DNA of 64,000 nt from Bradyrhizobium roseum (lineage in GTDB: Bacteria > Pseudomonadota > Alphaproteobacteria > Rhizobiales > Xanthobacteraceae): contig NZ_CP129212.1 of assembly GCF_030413175.1 (NCBI RefSeq), positions 5,494,450-5,558,449 on the forward strand, given 5' to 3'. The notes under the pieces were generated by a model. That model did no database searches. It worked only from the letters and a program-made list of their open reading frames with translations, and had not been told where the DNA came from. This document shows, in pieces, positions 36,725-45,255 of this stretch (position 1 is the first letter of the stretch; each line of letters begins with the position of its first letter). The translations under genes and the position numbers were made by a program.

Positions 36725-37498
36725 ATGGATCTGCACCTGCGCGGCAAACGTGTCCTGATCACCGGCGCCTCCAAGGGCATTGGCGCGGCCGCGGCCGAAG
36801 CCTTTGCCGAGGAAGGCTGCGACGTCATGCTGGCCGCCCGCAACGGCGAGCAGTTGAAGGCGCTCACGGAGCGGCTGCGCTCGGCGCACCAGATCAGCGC
36901 CACCACCCATGTCGTCGACTTGCGCAAGGGCGAGGACATCGCCAGGCTGGTCAAGGAAGCCGCCGACATCGATATCCTTGTCAACAATGCCGGCGACATT
37001 CCGGGCGGCTCGATCGACAAGATCGACGAGGCGACCTGGCGCCACGCCTGGGAATTGAAAGTGTTCGGCTACATCAACCTGACCCGCGCGATCTATGCAC
37101 AGATGAAGGCGCGCGGTGGCGGCGTGATCGTCAACGACATCGGTGCCGCCGGCGAAAAATTCGACGCCAACTACATCTGCGGCAGCGCCGGCAACGCCGC
37201 GCTGATGGCGCTCACCCGCGCGCTTGGCGGCAAGAGTCTCGCCGACAACATCCGCGTGGTCGGCATCAATCCCGGCCCCGTCGGCACCGACCGCCATGTC
37301 ACGCTGTTGAAGACCCGCGCCAGGAACCAGTTCGGCGATGAGAACCGCTACAAGGAATTCCAGAAGAACATGCCGCTCGGCCGTCCCGCGCATGCGCGCG
37401 AGATCGGCGACCTGATGGCATTCCTGGCGTCGGACCGGTCCGGCTACACGTCGGGGGTGATCTTTACCGTGGACGGCGGGCATACGTCGGGGTGGTAG
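36725..37498 (+). CDS. SDR family protein with altered catalytic residues
   Basis: The protein has 257 residues from ATG 36725 (MDLHLRGKRVLITGASKGIG). The nucleotide-binding loop TGASKGIGAAAAE, LAARN, VVDLR and NNAG are typical of classical SDRs. The catalytic region reads VNDIGAAGEKFDANYICGSAGNAALMALTRAL: the usual Ser is not at its normal place, and YxxxK is YICGS, so the Lys is missing. The C-terminus INPGPVGTDR and VDGGHTSGW is normal. It may be inactive or use another chemistry. It is divergent from the tartrate dehydrogenase gene. Substrate unknown. Confidence 0.88.
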   Translation: MDLHLRGKRVLITGASKGIGAAAAEAFAEEGCDVMLAARNGEQLKALTERLRSAHQISATTHVVDLRKGEDIARLVKEAADIDILVNNAGDIPGGSIDKIDEATWRHAWELKVFGYINLTRAIYAQMKARGGGVIVNDIGAAGEKFDANYICGSAGNAALMALTRALGGKSLADNIRVVGINPGPVGTDRHVTLLKTRARNQFGDENRYKEFQKNMPLGRPAHAREIGDLMAFLASDRSGYTSGVIFTVDGGHTSGW

Positions 37499-37518
37499 AC
37501 CTCGGGCCGCAAACTCGA

Positions 37519-37628
37519 ACCTCATCCTGAGGAGCCGCGCATTTGCGCGGCGTCTCGAAGGGTGGGCCGCGAACCCGGCCGGGGCCTGCATGGTTCGAGA
37601 CGGCGCTATCGCACCTCCTCACCATGAG
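37519..37628. repeat. Palindromic repeat, family D, second copy
   Basis: It shares the CCTCATCCTGAGGAGCCGCG start, the GTCTCGAAGGGTGG core, the TGGTTCGAGACGGCGC arm and the CTCCTCACCATGAGG end with the copy at 35362-35468. It lies between the SDR gene and the NTF2-like gene. Confidence 0.85.
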
Positions 37629-37765
37629 GATCAGGCAGATGCCCGGACCCGCCACCGTCTTTGCGAGGAGCGCGGACACAAGTGATGTGGGCATCGCAAG
37701 GACGAAACAAGCGCAAGGAGGCGGCCTGAATATTGCATTGAGTTCAGATCACAGGAGTTTCTTCA

Positions 37766-38227
37766 ATGTCGCAAGCTATCCGCGACCTGTTCGACCGGTG
37801 GGAGCGGGTTTGGCATGAAGGCCAATACGATCTGATCCCGAGTTGCGTCGGACCGCACTACATCCGGCATGACGAAAAAGGCGACCGCACCGTGACGCGG
37901 GAGGCCTACGCGGCGGAACTCGCTGCTATCCACACGGAGCGACCGGGCATCCGTGTCGTGGTGTACGACCACTCTTTCACCGATGACCGCGCGTGGTTTC
38001 GCTTCTCGTTCGTGTGGCCTGATCCCGCGACTGGCGAGCGCCGCAGCCGGGCGGGGATGCAGAGCTACCGGATCGAGGGCGATAAGCTCGCCGAGACCTG
38101 GATTACGCTCCTGCCGCTAGCCACCGCATGGACAGATGCGACGGCTCAAGAGCGTTGGACGGTCAAGCGTCCTGACCGGCAACCTACCCCGTCGTTCGCT
38201 CCAACAACTGCCGGATCAGCGTCGTGA
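37766..38227 (+). CDS. NTF2-like / SnoaL-like protein
   Basis: The protein has 153 residues with RBS CAGGAG before ATG 37766. Residues 1-130 match the small NTF2/SnoaL-like fold: IRDLFDRWERVWHEGQYDLIPSCVGPHYIRHDEKGDRTVTREAYAAEL (helices and first strands), the VVVYDHSF strand and WFRFSFVWPDPATGERR, then SYRIEGDKLAETWIT. The C-terminal tail is low complexity. The fold binds small hydrophobic molecules or has weak enzyme activity. No specific function can be given. Its 3' end overlaps the start of the duplicated esterase fragment. Confidence 0.75.
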   Translation: MSQAIRDLFDRWERVWHEGQYDLIPSCVGPHYIRHDEKGDRTVTREAYAAELAAIHTERPGIRVVVYDHSFTDDRAWFRFSFVWPDPATGERRSRAGMQSYRIEGDKLAETWITLLPLATAWTDATAQERWTVKRPDRQPTPSFAPTTAGSAS

Positions 38228-38357
38228 TCCTGCCTCTCGGCGACATCATCTCGTACATGATCGTAAAATGGTTCGCGTCGGGAATTTCCTCATACGTCAC
38301 CGGCAAACCATATCGCGCGCAGTGACCGGCGAAGTCGGCGGTCTGCTTGCGCAACAG
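38184..38357 (-). pseudogene. Duplicated 3' fragment of the downstream esterase gene
   Basis: These 174 bases match 38474-38647 with a few substitutions (offset 290). They encode the last 58 codons of the esterase on the minus strand, from LLRKQTADFAGH to TLIRQLLERTTG and the stop. The fragment is separated from the intact gene by a palindromic repeat (38361-38444). It is not expected to be expressed as a protein, as it lacks a start. Confidence 0.85.
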
Positions 38358-38360
38358 TAA

Positions 38361-38444
38361 CTGTAGCCCGCATGAGCTCTTGCGATATGCGGGACCGGTG
38401 CCCGCGGCATACCGCATATTGCAAGAGCTCATGCGGGCTACGAT
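38361..38444. repeat. Palindromic repeat, family E (tagcccgcatgagc...)
   Basis: The perfect-looking arms begin GTAGCCCGCATGAGCTCTTG and end CAAGAGCTCATGCGGGCTAC, with a GATATGCGGG/CCGCATATT inner pair and a 20-base centre. It lies exactly between the two copies of the duplicated esterase 3' end. Confidence 0.88.
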
Positions 38445-38473
38445 TCTTTCTCACCCTCCACGCCGCCGGCCCC

Positions 38474-39325
38474 TTACCCCGTCGTCCGGTCGAACAACTG
38501 CCGGATCAGCGTCGTGATCCTGCCTCTCGGCGACATCATCTCGTACATGATCGTAAAATGGTTCGCGTCGGGAATTTCCTCATACGTCACCGGCAGACCA
38601 TATCGCGCGCGGTGACCGGCGAAGTCGGCGGTCTGCTTGCGCAACAGCGGCAGTTCGGCGCTCCCGACCACCAGCGACAGCGGCTTCAGCGGGCCGCCCT
38701 CCTGCATGACAGGCGAGTTGCGGCGCGAGGTCGCCTCGTCAGCCCGCAGCTTCTCGTTGAGATAGGAGTGCCGGATCGGCTCGAGATCGAAGATGCCTGA
38801 TATCGCCAGCCCCGCCTTCACCTTGGGATGCGACAGCGCCATTGCGGTCAGGTGCCCGCCGGCCGACCAGCCCGACACCACGATACCGCCGGGCGCGGCG
38901 CCAAGCGCAGGCAACTGCGCGGCGAGGAAGTCGATGCCGGCGTGGATTTCGCCGACGATCTCGTCCAGCGTGGCTTCCGGCGCCAGCGTATAGCCGATCA
39001 GCGCGACATTGATGTCGTGCGCCATGGGCCCCTCGGCAAAGATCGTGAAAACCTCCTTGGCGCGCGCCTGCCAATAGCCGCCATGGATGAACAGCAGGGT
39101 CGGCGCCTCCTCGCCCGCTTTAAGGAAATCGATCCGGTTTCGCTCGCGCGGGCCATATCGCAGGTCGAGCTGGTCTGGAAAACGCTTGCGCACCTCGGCG
39201 GAGCGCTGCTCCCAACCGGCCGCCATGTCGACGCTGCCGGGCACGGCAACGCCGTTATTGAGGCCGAGATCGCGCGCCTCCTGGCTCATGGCGCGCCAGT
39301 CCAGCGCTGAAAACAATGTCGTCAT
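38474..39325 (-). CDS. Alpha/beta hydrolase (carboxylesterase/kynurenine-formamidase-like)
   Basis: The protein has 283 residues from ATG 39325. It has the HGGYWQ oxyanion motif (in LLFIHGGYWQAR), the nucleophile elbow VSGWSAGGHLTAM with catalytic Ser, and a late His in DANHFTIMYEM. The HGGxW motif and size fit the kynurenine formamidase-like esterase group. The protein is cytoplasmic. The 3' 174 bases are duplicated at 38184-38357 beyond a palindromic repeat. The substrate is unknown. It is divergent from the amidase gene. Confidence 0.88.
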   Translation of the reverse strand: MTTLFSALDWRAMSQEARDLGLNNGVAVPGSVDMAAGWEQRSAEVRKRFPDQLDLRYGPRERNRIDFLKAGEEAPTLLFIHGGYWQARAKEVFTIFAEGPMAHDINVALIGYTLAPEATLDEIVGEIHAGIDFLAAQLPALGAAPGGIVVSGWSAGGHLTAMALSHPKVKAGLAISGIFDLEPIRHSYLNEKLRADEATSRRNSPVMQEGGPLKPLSLVVGSAELPLLRKQTADFAGHRARYGLPVTYEEIPDANHFTIMYEMMSPRGRITTLIRQLFDRTTG

Positions 39326-39431
39326 GCAATATCTCCGCTCGAATACGGCAGCCGCACATTCTACTTTGCCGGAAAATGTTCTACAGCAACATCTGCGTTC
39401 AAGATACGGGTAACAAGCGGAGAAAGCGAAA

Positions 39432-40853
39432 GTGGCTGATCAGGGTTTGGTGCGTGAGACGGCGGTCGCCATTGTCGGCAAGCTGAAATCGGGCGAAGTG
39501 ACCCCGCTCGACCTGCTCGACGTGCTGGAAAAGCGCATCGCCGAGGTCGACGGCAAGGTCAATGCGCTGCCGACGCTGTGCTTCGACCGCGCCCGCAAGC
39601 ATGCCACCGCCCTGATGAAGAAGCCGGTCAGCGAGCGCGGGCTGCTCGCCGGGCTTCCAATCCCGATCAAGGACCTCACCGCCGTCGAAGGCGTGCTGAC
39701 CACGCAGGGGTCGCCGATCTACAAGGATGATATCCCGGCGAAGTCCGATATCCTGGTCGAGCATCTCGAGAGCAATGGCGGCGTGATCTACGCCAAGTCG
39801 AACACGCCGGAATTCGGCGCCGGCGCCAATACCTTCAACGAGGTGTTCGGACCGACCCTCAATCCCTGGGACACCTCGCGCTCCGCCGCCGGCTCCTCCG
39901 GCGGCGCGGCGGTAGCGCTCGCCACCGGCACGGCCTGGCTGGCGCATGGCTCCGACATGGGCGGCTCGCTTCGTAACCCCGCGAGCTTCTGCGGCATCGT
40001 GGGCCTGCGGCCGAGCATCGGCCGCGTCGCGCATACGATCGCGGCGGGCGTCGATCGCAATCTCGGCCAGCAAGGACCCATGGCGCGCAATGTCGAAGAC
40101 GTCGCATTGCTGCTCGATGCCATGAGCGGCGAGCACCCCGCCGATCCGCTGTCGTTGCCGGTGCTGCCGAATTCGTTCCTGTCCGCCGTCCGCTCCGGCA
40201 GCAAGCCGAAGCGCGTCGCCTATTCGCCCAACCTCGGCATCACGCCGGTCGACCCGGAAGTCGCAGCCGTCACCCGCAAGGCCGCACAGCGCCTTGCCGA
40301 AGCTGGCGCGATCGTCGAGGAAGCCCATCCCGACCTGCGCGAGGCGCATGAATGCTTCCACGTGCTGCGCGCGTTCGACTTTGCGCTCTCCAAGGCCGCG
40401 CTGCTGCGCACCAAGCGCGATCTGCTCAAGCCCGAGGTGATCTGGAATATCGAGGAAGGCCTCAAGCTGACGGTCGAGCAGCTCGAACGCGCCCAGGCGC
40501 AGCGCGTTGCCATGACCGCGCGCACGCTTGAGTTCTTCGACAAGTACGACCTGCTGCTTTGCCCCGCCACGATCGTGCCGCCCTTCCCGGTCGAGAACCG
40601 CTATGTCGCCGAATGCGCCGGCAAGAAGTTCGACAATTACGTCGAATGGCTCGGCATCGTCTACGCGATCACGCTGGTGTGCTGCCCGGCACTGTCGCTG
40701 CCCTGCGGCTTCACGGCCTCGGGCCTTCCCATCGGGCTGCAGGTGGTGGCGCCGCCGCGCGGCGAGGCGCAACTGCTGGCGGGCGCCAAGGTGCTGGAAG
40801 ACATTCTGGGCGTGCGCGACACGACCCCGATCGATCCGCGGGCGCCGAAATAA
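39432..40853 (+). CDS. Amidase (GatA-like family)
   Basis: The protein has 473 residues from GTG 39432 (GGAGAAAGC ahead). The amidase signature residues are present: the catalytic Lys in LPIPIKDLTAVEG, GSSGGAAVALATG with the cis-Ser and catalytic Ser, and AHGSDMGGSLRNPASFCGIVGLRPS. The family hydrolyses carboxamides to acids plus ammonia. The C-terminal region is normal, LPIGLQVVAPPRGEAQLL. It is followed within ten bases by the sulfite-oxidase-like gene, so they may be cotranscribed. It is a bacterial amidase, not a GatA subunit, because GatC and GatB are absent here. Confidence 0.9.
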   Translation: MADQGLVRETAVAIVGKLKSGEVTPLDLLDVLEKRIAEVDGKVNALPTLCFDRARKHATALMKKPVSERGLLAGLPIPIKDLTAVEGVLTTQGSPIYKDDIPAKSDILVEHLESNGGVIYAKSNTPEFGAGANTFNEVFGPTLNPWDTSRSAAGSSGGAAVALATGTAWLAHGSDMGGSLRNPASFCGIVGLRPSIGRVAHTIAAGVDRNLGQQGPMARNVEDVALLLDAMSGEHPADPLSLPVLPNSFLSAVRSGSKPKRVAYSPNLGITPVDPEVAAVTRKAAQRLAEAGAIVEEAHPDLREAHECFHVLRAFDFALSKAALLRTKRDLLKPEVIWNIEEGLKLTVEQLERAQAQRVAMTARTLEFFDKYDLLLCPATIVPPFPVENRYVAECAGKKFDNYVEWLGIVYAITLVCCPALSLPCGFTASGLPIGLQVVAPPRGEAQLLAGAKVLEDILGVRDTTPIDPRAPK

Positions 40854-40861
40854 GAGGGCAA

Positions 40862-41527
40862 ATGACCGACGAGAACGGGCCGCCGCCGGAAAGCAAGCTG
40901 ACGCGCAGCAAGGCGCGATGGGCGCGCGAAGGGAAATTCCTCACCGGAAAGATTTCACGGCCGGAGGAAATGCGCTTGCCGCCGGGTCAGCATCTGACAA
41001 AGGACTGGCCGACGCTCGATCTCGGCCTGACGCCGAACATCTCGCGCGAGCGCTGGCGGCTCGACGTCTACGGCGCGGTCGAACATCCGCTGTTCTGGAG
41101 TTTCTCGCAGTTTTCCGCGCAGCCGCAGAGCCGCTTCGTATCCGACATCCATTGCGTCACCACCTGGTCGCGCTACGACAATCAATGGGAGGGGCTGGCC
41201 ACCCGCGACCTGCTCGACGCCTGCCGGCCGCGCGAGGAAGCGCGGTTCGTCGTGCTGCATTCGCACGACGGCTACACCACCAACCTCGCGCTGGAGGACT
41301 TTGCCGCCGAGGACGCCATCCTCGTCCATAGCTGGTCCGGCGCGCCGCTCGAGCAGGAGCATGGCGGCCCGGTGCGGCTGGTGATACCGCATCTCTATTT
41401 CTGGAAAAGCGCAAAGTGGCTGCAGAGTATCGAGTTCCTGGCGGAGGACGCGCCCGGCTATTGGGAAGTGCGCGGCTATCACAATCGCGGTGACCCGTGG
41501 CAGGAACAGCGATATTCCAGCGACTGA
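40862..41527 (+). CDS. Sulfite oxidase-like molybdopterin protein (MsrP/SuOx type, without signal peptide)
   Basis: The protein has 221 residues from ATG 40862. The Mo-pterin-binding fold of the sulfite oxidase/YedY group is visible: RWRLDVYGAVEHPL, then SDIHCVTTWSRYDNQWEG with the Mo-ligand Cys, LHSHDGYTTNL, and PVRLVIPHLYFWKSAKWLQSIEFL. Unlike MsrP it has no Tat signal or membrane anchor, so it should be cytoplasmic. Partners such as a heme subunit are not seen. Its function may be reduction or oxidation of a small sulfur or nitrogen compound, by family inference. Confidence 0.85.
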   Translation: MTDENGPPPESKLTRSKARWAREGKFLTGKISRPEEMRLPPGQHLTKDWPTLDLGLTPNISRERWRLDVYGAVEHPLFWSFSQFSAQPQSRFVSDIHCVTTWSRYDNQWEGLATRDLLDACRPREEARFVVLHSHDGYTTNLALEDFAAEDAILVHSWSGAPLEQEHGGPVRLVIPHLYFWKSAKWLQSIEFLAEDAPGYWEVRGYHNRGDPWQEQRYSSD

Positions 41528-41556
41528 AGATGGTTTAACCTCGCCCAGGTCGCGGC

Positions 41557-41658
41557 TTCATCCTTCGAGACGCATCGCTTCGCGATGCTCTTCAGGGTGA
41601 GGTCTTGGACCCTCATGGTGAGGAGCGCGGCGACGCCGCGCGTCTCGAACCATGGTGG
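41557..41658. repeat. Palindromic repeat, family D, third copy
   Basis: It has ATCCTTCGAGACGCATCGCT, TCAGGGTGAGG and CCTCATGGTGAGGAGCGCGG, GCGTCTCGAACCATGG: the same elements as the other family D copies in the opposite orientation. It lies between the sulfite-oxidase-like gene and the hydrolase-OsmC gene. Confidence 0.8.
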
Positions 41659-41703
41659 CTGAACTGCAGCCGACATATCCGCCCCCAGCCCAGGAGAACG
41701 CCC

Positions 41704-42921
41704 GTGCCGCATGAACGCTTTCAATTCACCGGCGAAGGCGGCCATCAGCTTGCCGCAGCCCTCGATACGCCCGACGGGGCGGTGCAGGCCTACGCGCTGT
41801 TCGCGCATTGCTTCACCTGCGGCAAGGATGTGCTGGCCGCCAAGCGCATCGCCACCGCGCTGGCCGCCAAGGGCATTGCGGTGCTGCGGTTCGACTTCAC
41901 CGGCCTCGGCGCCAGCGAAGGCGAGTTCGCCAACTCCACCTTCTCGTCCAACGTCGCCGATCTGGTCCGCGCCGCCGATCATCTGCGCGAAACCCGCGCC
42001 GCGCCCGCGCTGCTGATCGGCCACAGCCTCGGCGGCGCGGCCATCCTCGCCGCCGCCGCACGGATTCCGGAAGCCAAGGCGGTCGTCACCATCGCCGCAC
42101 CTTCCGATCCCGCGCATGTCACGCACCTCTTCAAGGACCGGATCGAGGAGATCCGCACCCAGGGCAAGGTCGAAGTGCAGCTCGCCGGGCGACCGTTCCA
42201 CATCAAGCGCGAATTTCTCGACGATGTCGCCGAGCACAATCTGATGGCGCAGGTCGCCAGGCTGCACAAGGCGCTGCTGATCATGCAGTCGCCGACCGAC
42301 GACACGGTGGGCATCGATAACGCCACCAGCATCTTCGTCGCCGCAAAACATCCCAAGAGTTTTGTCTCGCTGGCAGGCTCCGACCATCTGCTATCCGGCA
42401 AGCGCGACGCGGCCTATGTCGCCGATGTCATCGCTGCCTGGGCCGAACGCTATGTCGAGCCCATCATGGCCTCACAGCCGGCCAGCGACGTGCCGTACGA
42501 CGTCGTGGTCCGCGAAACCCGCAACAGCAAGTTCCAACAGACCGTTACAGCTGGCCTGCATCAAATGCTGGCGGATGAGCCGGTCGCGGCCGGCGGCCAG
42601 GACTCTGGACCGGCGCCATATGATTTCGTGCTGGCAGGCCTCGGCGCCTGCACGTCGATGACGATGCGAATGTATGCCGACCGCAAGTCGCTGCCGCTCG
42701 ATCGAGTCACGGTGGCGCTGAAGCACAGCAAGATTCACGCAAAAGACTGCGCGGAATGCGAAACCCGCGAGGGCATGCTGGACCAGATCGAGCGCGTCAT
42801 CTCGATCGAAGGCGCTCTCGACGCCGATCAGCGCCAGCGCCTGATGGAAATCGCCGACAAATGCCCGGTGCACCGGACGCTGCAGTCGGAAATCCGCATC
42901 GTGACGAAAGCCGCCGATTAA
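41704..42921 (+). CDS. Bifunctional alpha/beta hydrolase - OsmC fusion
   Basis: The protein has 405 residues from GTG 41704, preceded by CAGGAG. Residues 1-255 form an alpha/beta hydrolase: AHCFTCGKD, LRFDFTGLGASEGEF, LIGHSLGGAAIL (Ser nucleophile) and SDHLLSG (His). Residues about 270-405 form an OsmC/Ohr-like domain: FVLAGLGACTSMTMRMYADRK with the redox Cys, and KDCAECETREGML and DKCPVHRTL with the second Cys. OsmC domains reduce organic peroxides using two Cys. This two-domain fusion is known in Proteobacteria. It is convergent with the YedE gene. Confidence 0.9.
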   Translation: MPHERFQFTGEGGHQLAAALDTPDGAVQAYALFAHCFTCGKDVLAAKRIATALAAKGIAVLRFDFTGLGASEGEFANSTFSSNVADLVRAADHLRETRAAPALLIGHSLGGAAILAAAARIPEAKAVVTIAAPSDPAHVTHLFKDRIEEIRTQGKVEVQLAGRPFHIKREFLDDVAEHNLMAQVARLHKALLIMQSPTDDTVGIDNATSIFVAAKHPKSFVSLAGSDHLLSGKRDAAYVADVIAAWAERYVEPIMASQPASDVPYDVVVRETRNSKFQQTVTAGLHQMLADEPVAAGGQDSGPAPYDFVLAGLGACTSMTMRMYADRKSLPLDRVTVALKHSKIHAKDCAECETREGMLDQIERVISIEGALDADQRQRLMEIADKCPVHRTLQSEIRIVTKAAD

Positions 42922-43976
42922 GCCGTCGCCAGCGGGCGGACACGGAGCGCGCCGCGAAGCCCCGCGGCGCTGCCGACCAGTATCCCGGCAAAGGCGATCA
43001 GCGATGCCAGCGCCAGGGTGGAAAATCCGGTCAGGCCCTGCCCGATCGAGCAGCCGAACGCCATCACGCCGCCTGCGCCCATCAACGCCGCGCCGCCGCC
43101 AGAGCGCAGCATGTGGCGCGGCGAATGATAGCCTTCGAGATGGAAACGCCCGGTCAGGAGCGCGGTCACCAGGCTGCCGGCAAACACGCCGAACACGGTG
43201 GCGATGCCGAAATTCAGCGTCGATCCCGTCGACAGCATGACGTATTGCAGCGCGTCGGCGATCGGGGCGATGAAGGTCAGCGAGGTCACGGGTGCCGGCT
43301 TGAAATCGTCGGCGCCGAGATAGCCGGTGACAAACCAGCCCACCACCACCAGCAGGCCGACCGCAAGTCCCGCAGCGATCTGGCCCGGCGAGCGCCGGAA
43401 CGCCGGATGAGAAAAGGCGAAGATGATCAGCGCCGCCGAGACGATCGAAGCCGCCAGCATCCGCGCGGCCGCCTCGCTCAAGCCCGCGGCGGCAAGCAGT
43501 GCCGGCACCGAATTTGCCGTTGCCGTGGTCTGCGACGCGCCGACCATCGCGACCCGCGCCGGCGCGATCAGGCCCTTGAGCGTCATCTGTCCGACGATCG
43601 CCAGCACCACGACCACCACGAAGGAACGGAGGTTGCCGCGCCCGAGCAGCACCAGCGCGCGCGAACCGCAGCCGTTCGACAGCACCATGCCGTAGCCGAA
43701 CAGGAGGCCCCCGAAGAACATCACCGGCGCGGAGAACGATGCCTGCAGGTAGATCGATTTGCCGATATCGGCGAGGCCCGCCGCCGCCAGCAACTGCGTC
43801 CCCGCCACAGCCACGCCGATCGCCAGCGCGTAGGTCCGCAGCAGCCGGCCATCGCCTTCGGCCCAGAAACCCCGCAGGCCCGAGAGCAGGCAAAACCCGC
43901 TCAACAATCCGACCGATCCATAGATGAGGCCGATCAGCAGTCCGCTGATGACGACGATATTGCCACTGTCCAGCAC
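42918..43976 (-). CDS. YeeE/YedE family sulfur transporter
   Basis: The protein has 352 residues and about nine hydrophobic helices. The YeeE/YedE (TsuA-type) signature Cys motifs are present: GMVLSNGCGSRALVLLGRGNLRS and GGVMAFGCSIGQGLTGFSTLA. TsuA in Spirochaeta takes up thiosulfate through such Cys; here the ion is inferred to be a sulfur species. The C-terminus overlaps the hydrolase-OsmC gene stop by 4 bases on the other strand. Its position with the OsmC and sulfite-oxidase-like genes suggests sulfur handling. Confidence 0.9.
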   Translation of the reverse strand: MLDSGNIVVISGLLIGLIYGSVGLLSGFCLLSGLRGFWAEGDGRLLRTYALAIGVAVAGTQLLAAAGLADIGKSIYLQASFSAPVMFFGGLLFGYGMVLSNGCGSRALVLLGRGNLRSFVVVVVLAIVGQMTLKGLIAPARVAMVGASQTTATANSVPALLAAAGLSEAAARMLAASIVSAALIIFAFSHPAFRRSPGQIAAGLAVGLLVVVGWFVTGYLGADDFKPAPVTSLTFIAPIADALQYVMLSTGSTLNFGIATVFGVFAGSLVTALLTGRFHLEGYHSPRHMLRSGGGAALMGAGGVMAFGCSIGQGLTGFSTLALASLIAFAGILVGSAAGLRGALRVRPLATA

Positions 43977-44202
43977 GGCTTTTCCCTGTTCCCTCGCACG
44001 GCCGGCGCGCCGTTCCAGTTCAAGTAGGAAGCAATTTCGGTGCTGCTATTACGTGGGAAGCATGGCGCCGTCCACGGCCCGCACATGCAGAGAATGAATC
44101 TCTCGTCCGCTACGCCTGTCATGGAACGAAAGCGCCGCCCGTGACCGGCGTGGGAGAGATTTGTTATCCACGCAAAATTGAAAGACAGCCCTGCGTGAAC
44201 GC

Positions 44203-45222
44203 CTAAGCCGAGGGCCGCAGGATCACGCGGTCGCGCGACGAACCGGCCACGGCCATGAAGGCCGCCTTCGCCTGCTCCAGCGGATAAACCGCGTTCGGCC
44301 TGATCGGGAACGGCCTGAGACGCCCGTCGGCAAATCCGGGCCCGAGCTCGCGCAGCACCGCGCCGGTCGCGACCGACGACAGGCCGAGCGTATCGATGCC
44401 CACATAGGTGTGCTGGCCGCGGTAGAACTCGAGTATGTTGAACGGCACGATGCGATCGATCGCGGCGATCAGGATCTGCCGCCCGCGCAGGGCGAGCGAT
44501 TTGTGCGCAGCCTCGAAATAAGGATCGCCGACGGTGTTGAACACGATGTCGGCGCCCTTGCCGCCGGTAATCTCGCGCACGCGCGCCGCAACGTCGGCCG
44601 CAGACGTATCGATCACCTCGACGCTCGAATTGCTGTGCCCTTCATACGGCTCGGCCCTGCGCACGACACCGATCACGCGCGCGCCATGCCAGCTTGCGAT
44701 CTGTGTCGCCGCCTGCCCGACCTTGCCGTTGACGCCCATGACCAGCACGGTCTCGCCGGCCTTCGGAATGCCGGCCCGGCGCAGCCCTTCCATCGCGGTC
44801 ACGAACGGCACGCCGATGCCGGCGGCCTCTTCCCATGAAATGCTTCCGGGCTTTTCAACGACCGCGTCCGCCTCGACCACGAGATGCGTCGCATGCGTGC
44901 CGTCGCGGCGAATGCCGAGATCACCGGACGAGCCGAACACCTCGCGGCCGCGCCACCCGTCGGGTCCGTCGATCACGACCCCCGCATAGTCGCGGCCCGG
45001 CGTGCGCGGGAACACCGCATAAGGCATCAGCCCGGTCGCGGCCTTCACATCGGATGGATTGACGGCGGCCGCCCTGACCTCGATCAGCAGGTCGTCGTCG
45101 CCGCGCGACAGCGTGAGGCTCTCGACCACCGGGGAAATCGACGCGGCATCGGCGGCCTTCGCCGGCAGCCGCACGCAGCGGGCCTGGATGGATCGAACGT
45201 CGGACTTCTCGGGAGCTGGCAT
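44203..45222 (-). CDS. Zinc-type alcohol dehydrogenase / quinone reductase-like MDR protein
   Basis: The protein has 339 residues. The medium-chain dehydrogenase pattern is VRAAAVNPSDVKAATGL, PGRDYAGVVIDG, then the NADPH motif VLVMGVNGKVGQAATQIA and GADIVFNTVGDPYFEAAHKSL. The structural zinc Cys cluster is absent, so it fits the zinc-free quinone oxidoreductase type. It lies 33 bases after paaK on the same strand, so it may be the last gene of the paa transcript, but its role there is not known. Confidence 0.87.
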   Translation of the reverse strand: MPAPEKSDVRSIQARCVRLPAKAADAASISPVVESLTLSRGDDDLLIEVRAAAVNPSDVKAATGLMPYAVFPRTPGRDYAGVVIDGPDGWRGREVFGSSGDLGIRRDGTHATHLVVEADAVVEKPGSISWEEAAGIGVPFVTAMEGLRRAGIPKAGETVLVMGVNGKVGQAATQIASWHGARVIGVVRRAEPYEGHSNSSVEVIDTSAADVAARVREITGGKGADIVFNTVGDPYFEAAHKSLALRGRQILIAAIDRIVPFNILEFYRGQHTYVGIDTLGLSSVATGAVLRELGPGFADGRLRPFPIRPNAVYPLEQAKAAFMAVAGSSRDRVILRPSA

Positions 45223-45255
45223 CAGGGTTTTCCGCTGGCTTTCGCGCAGCAGGGG

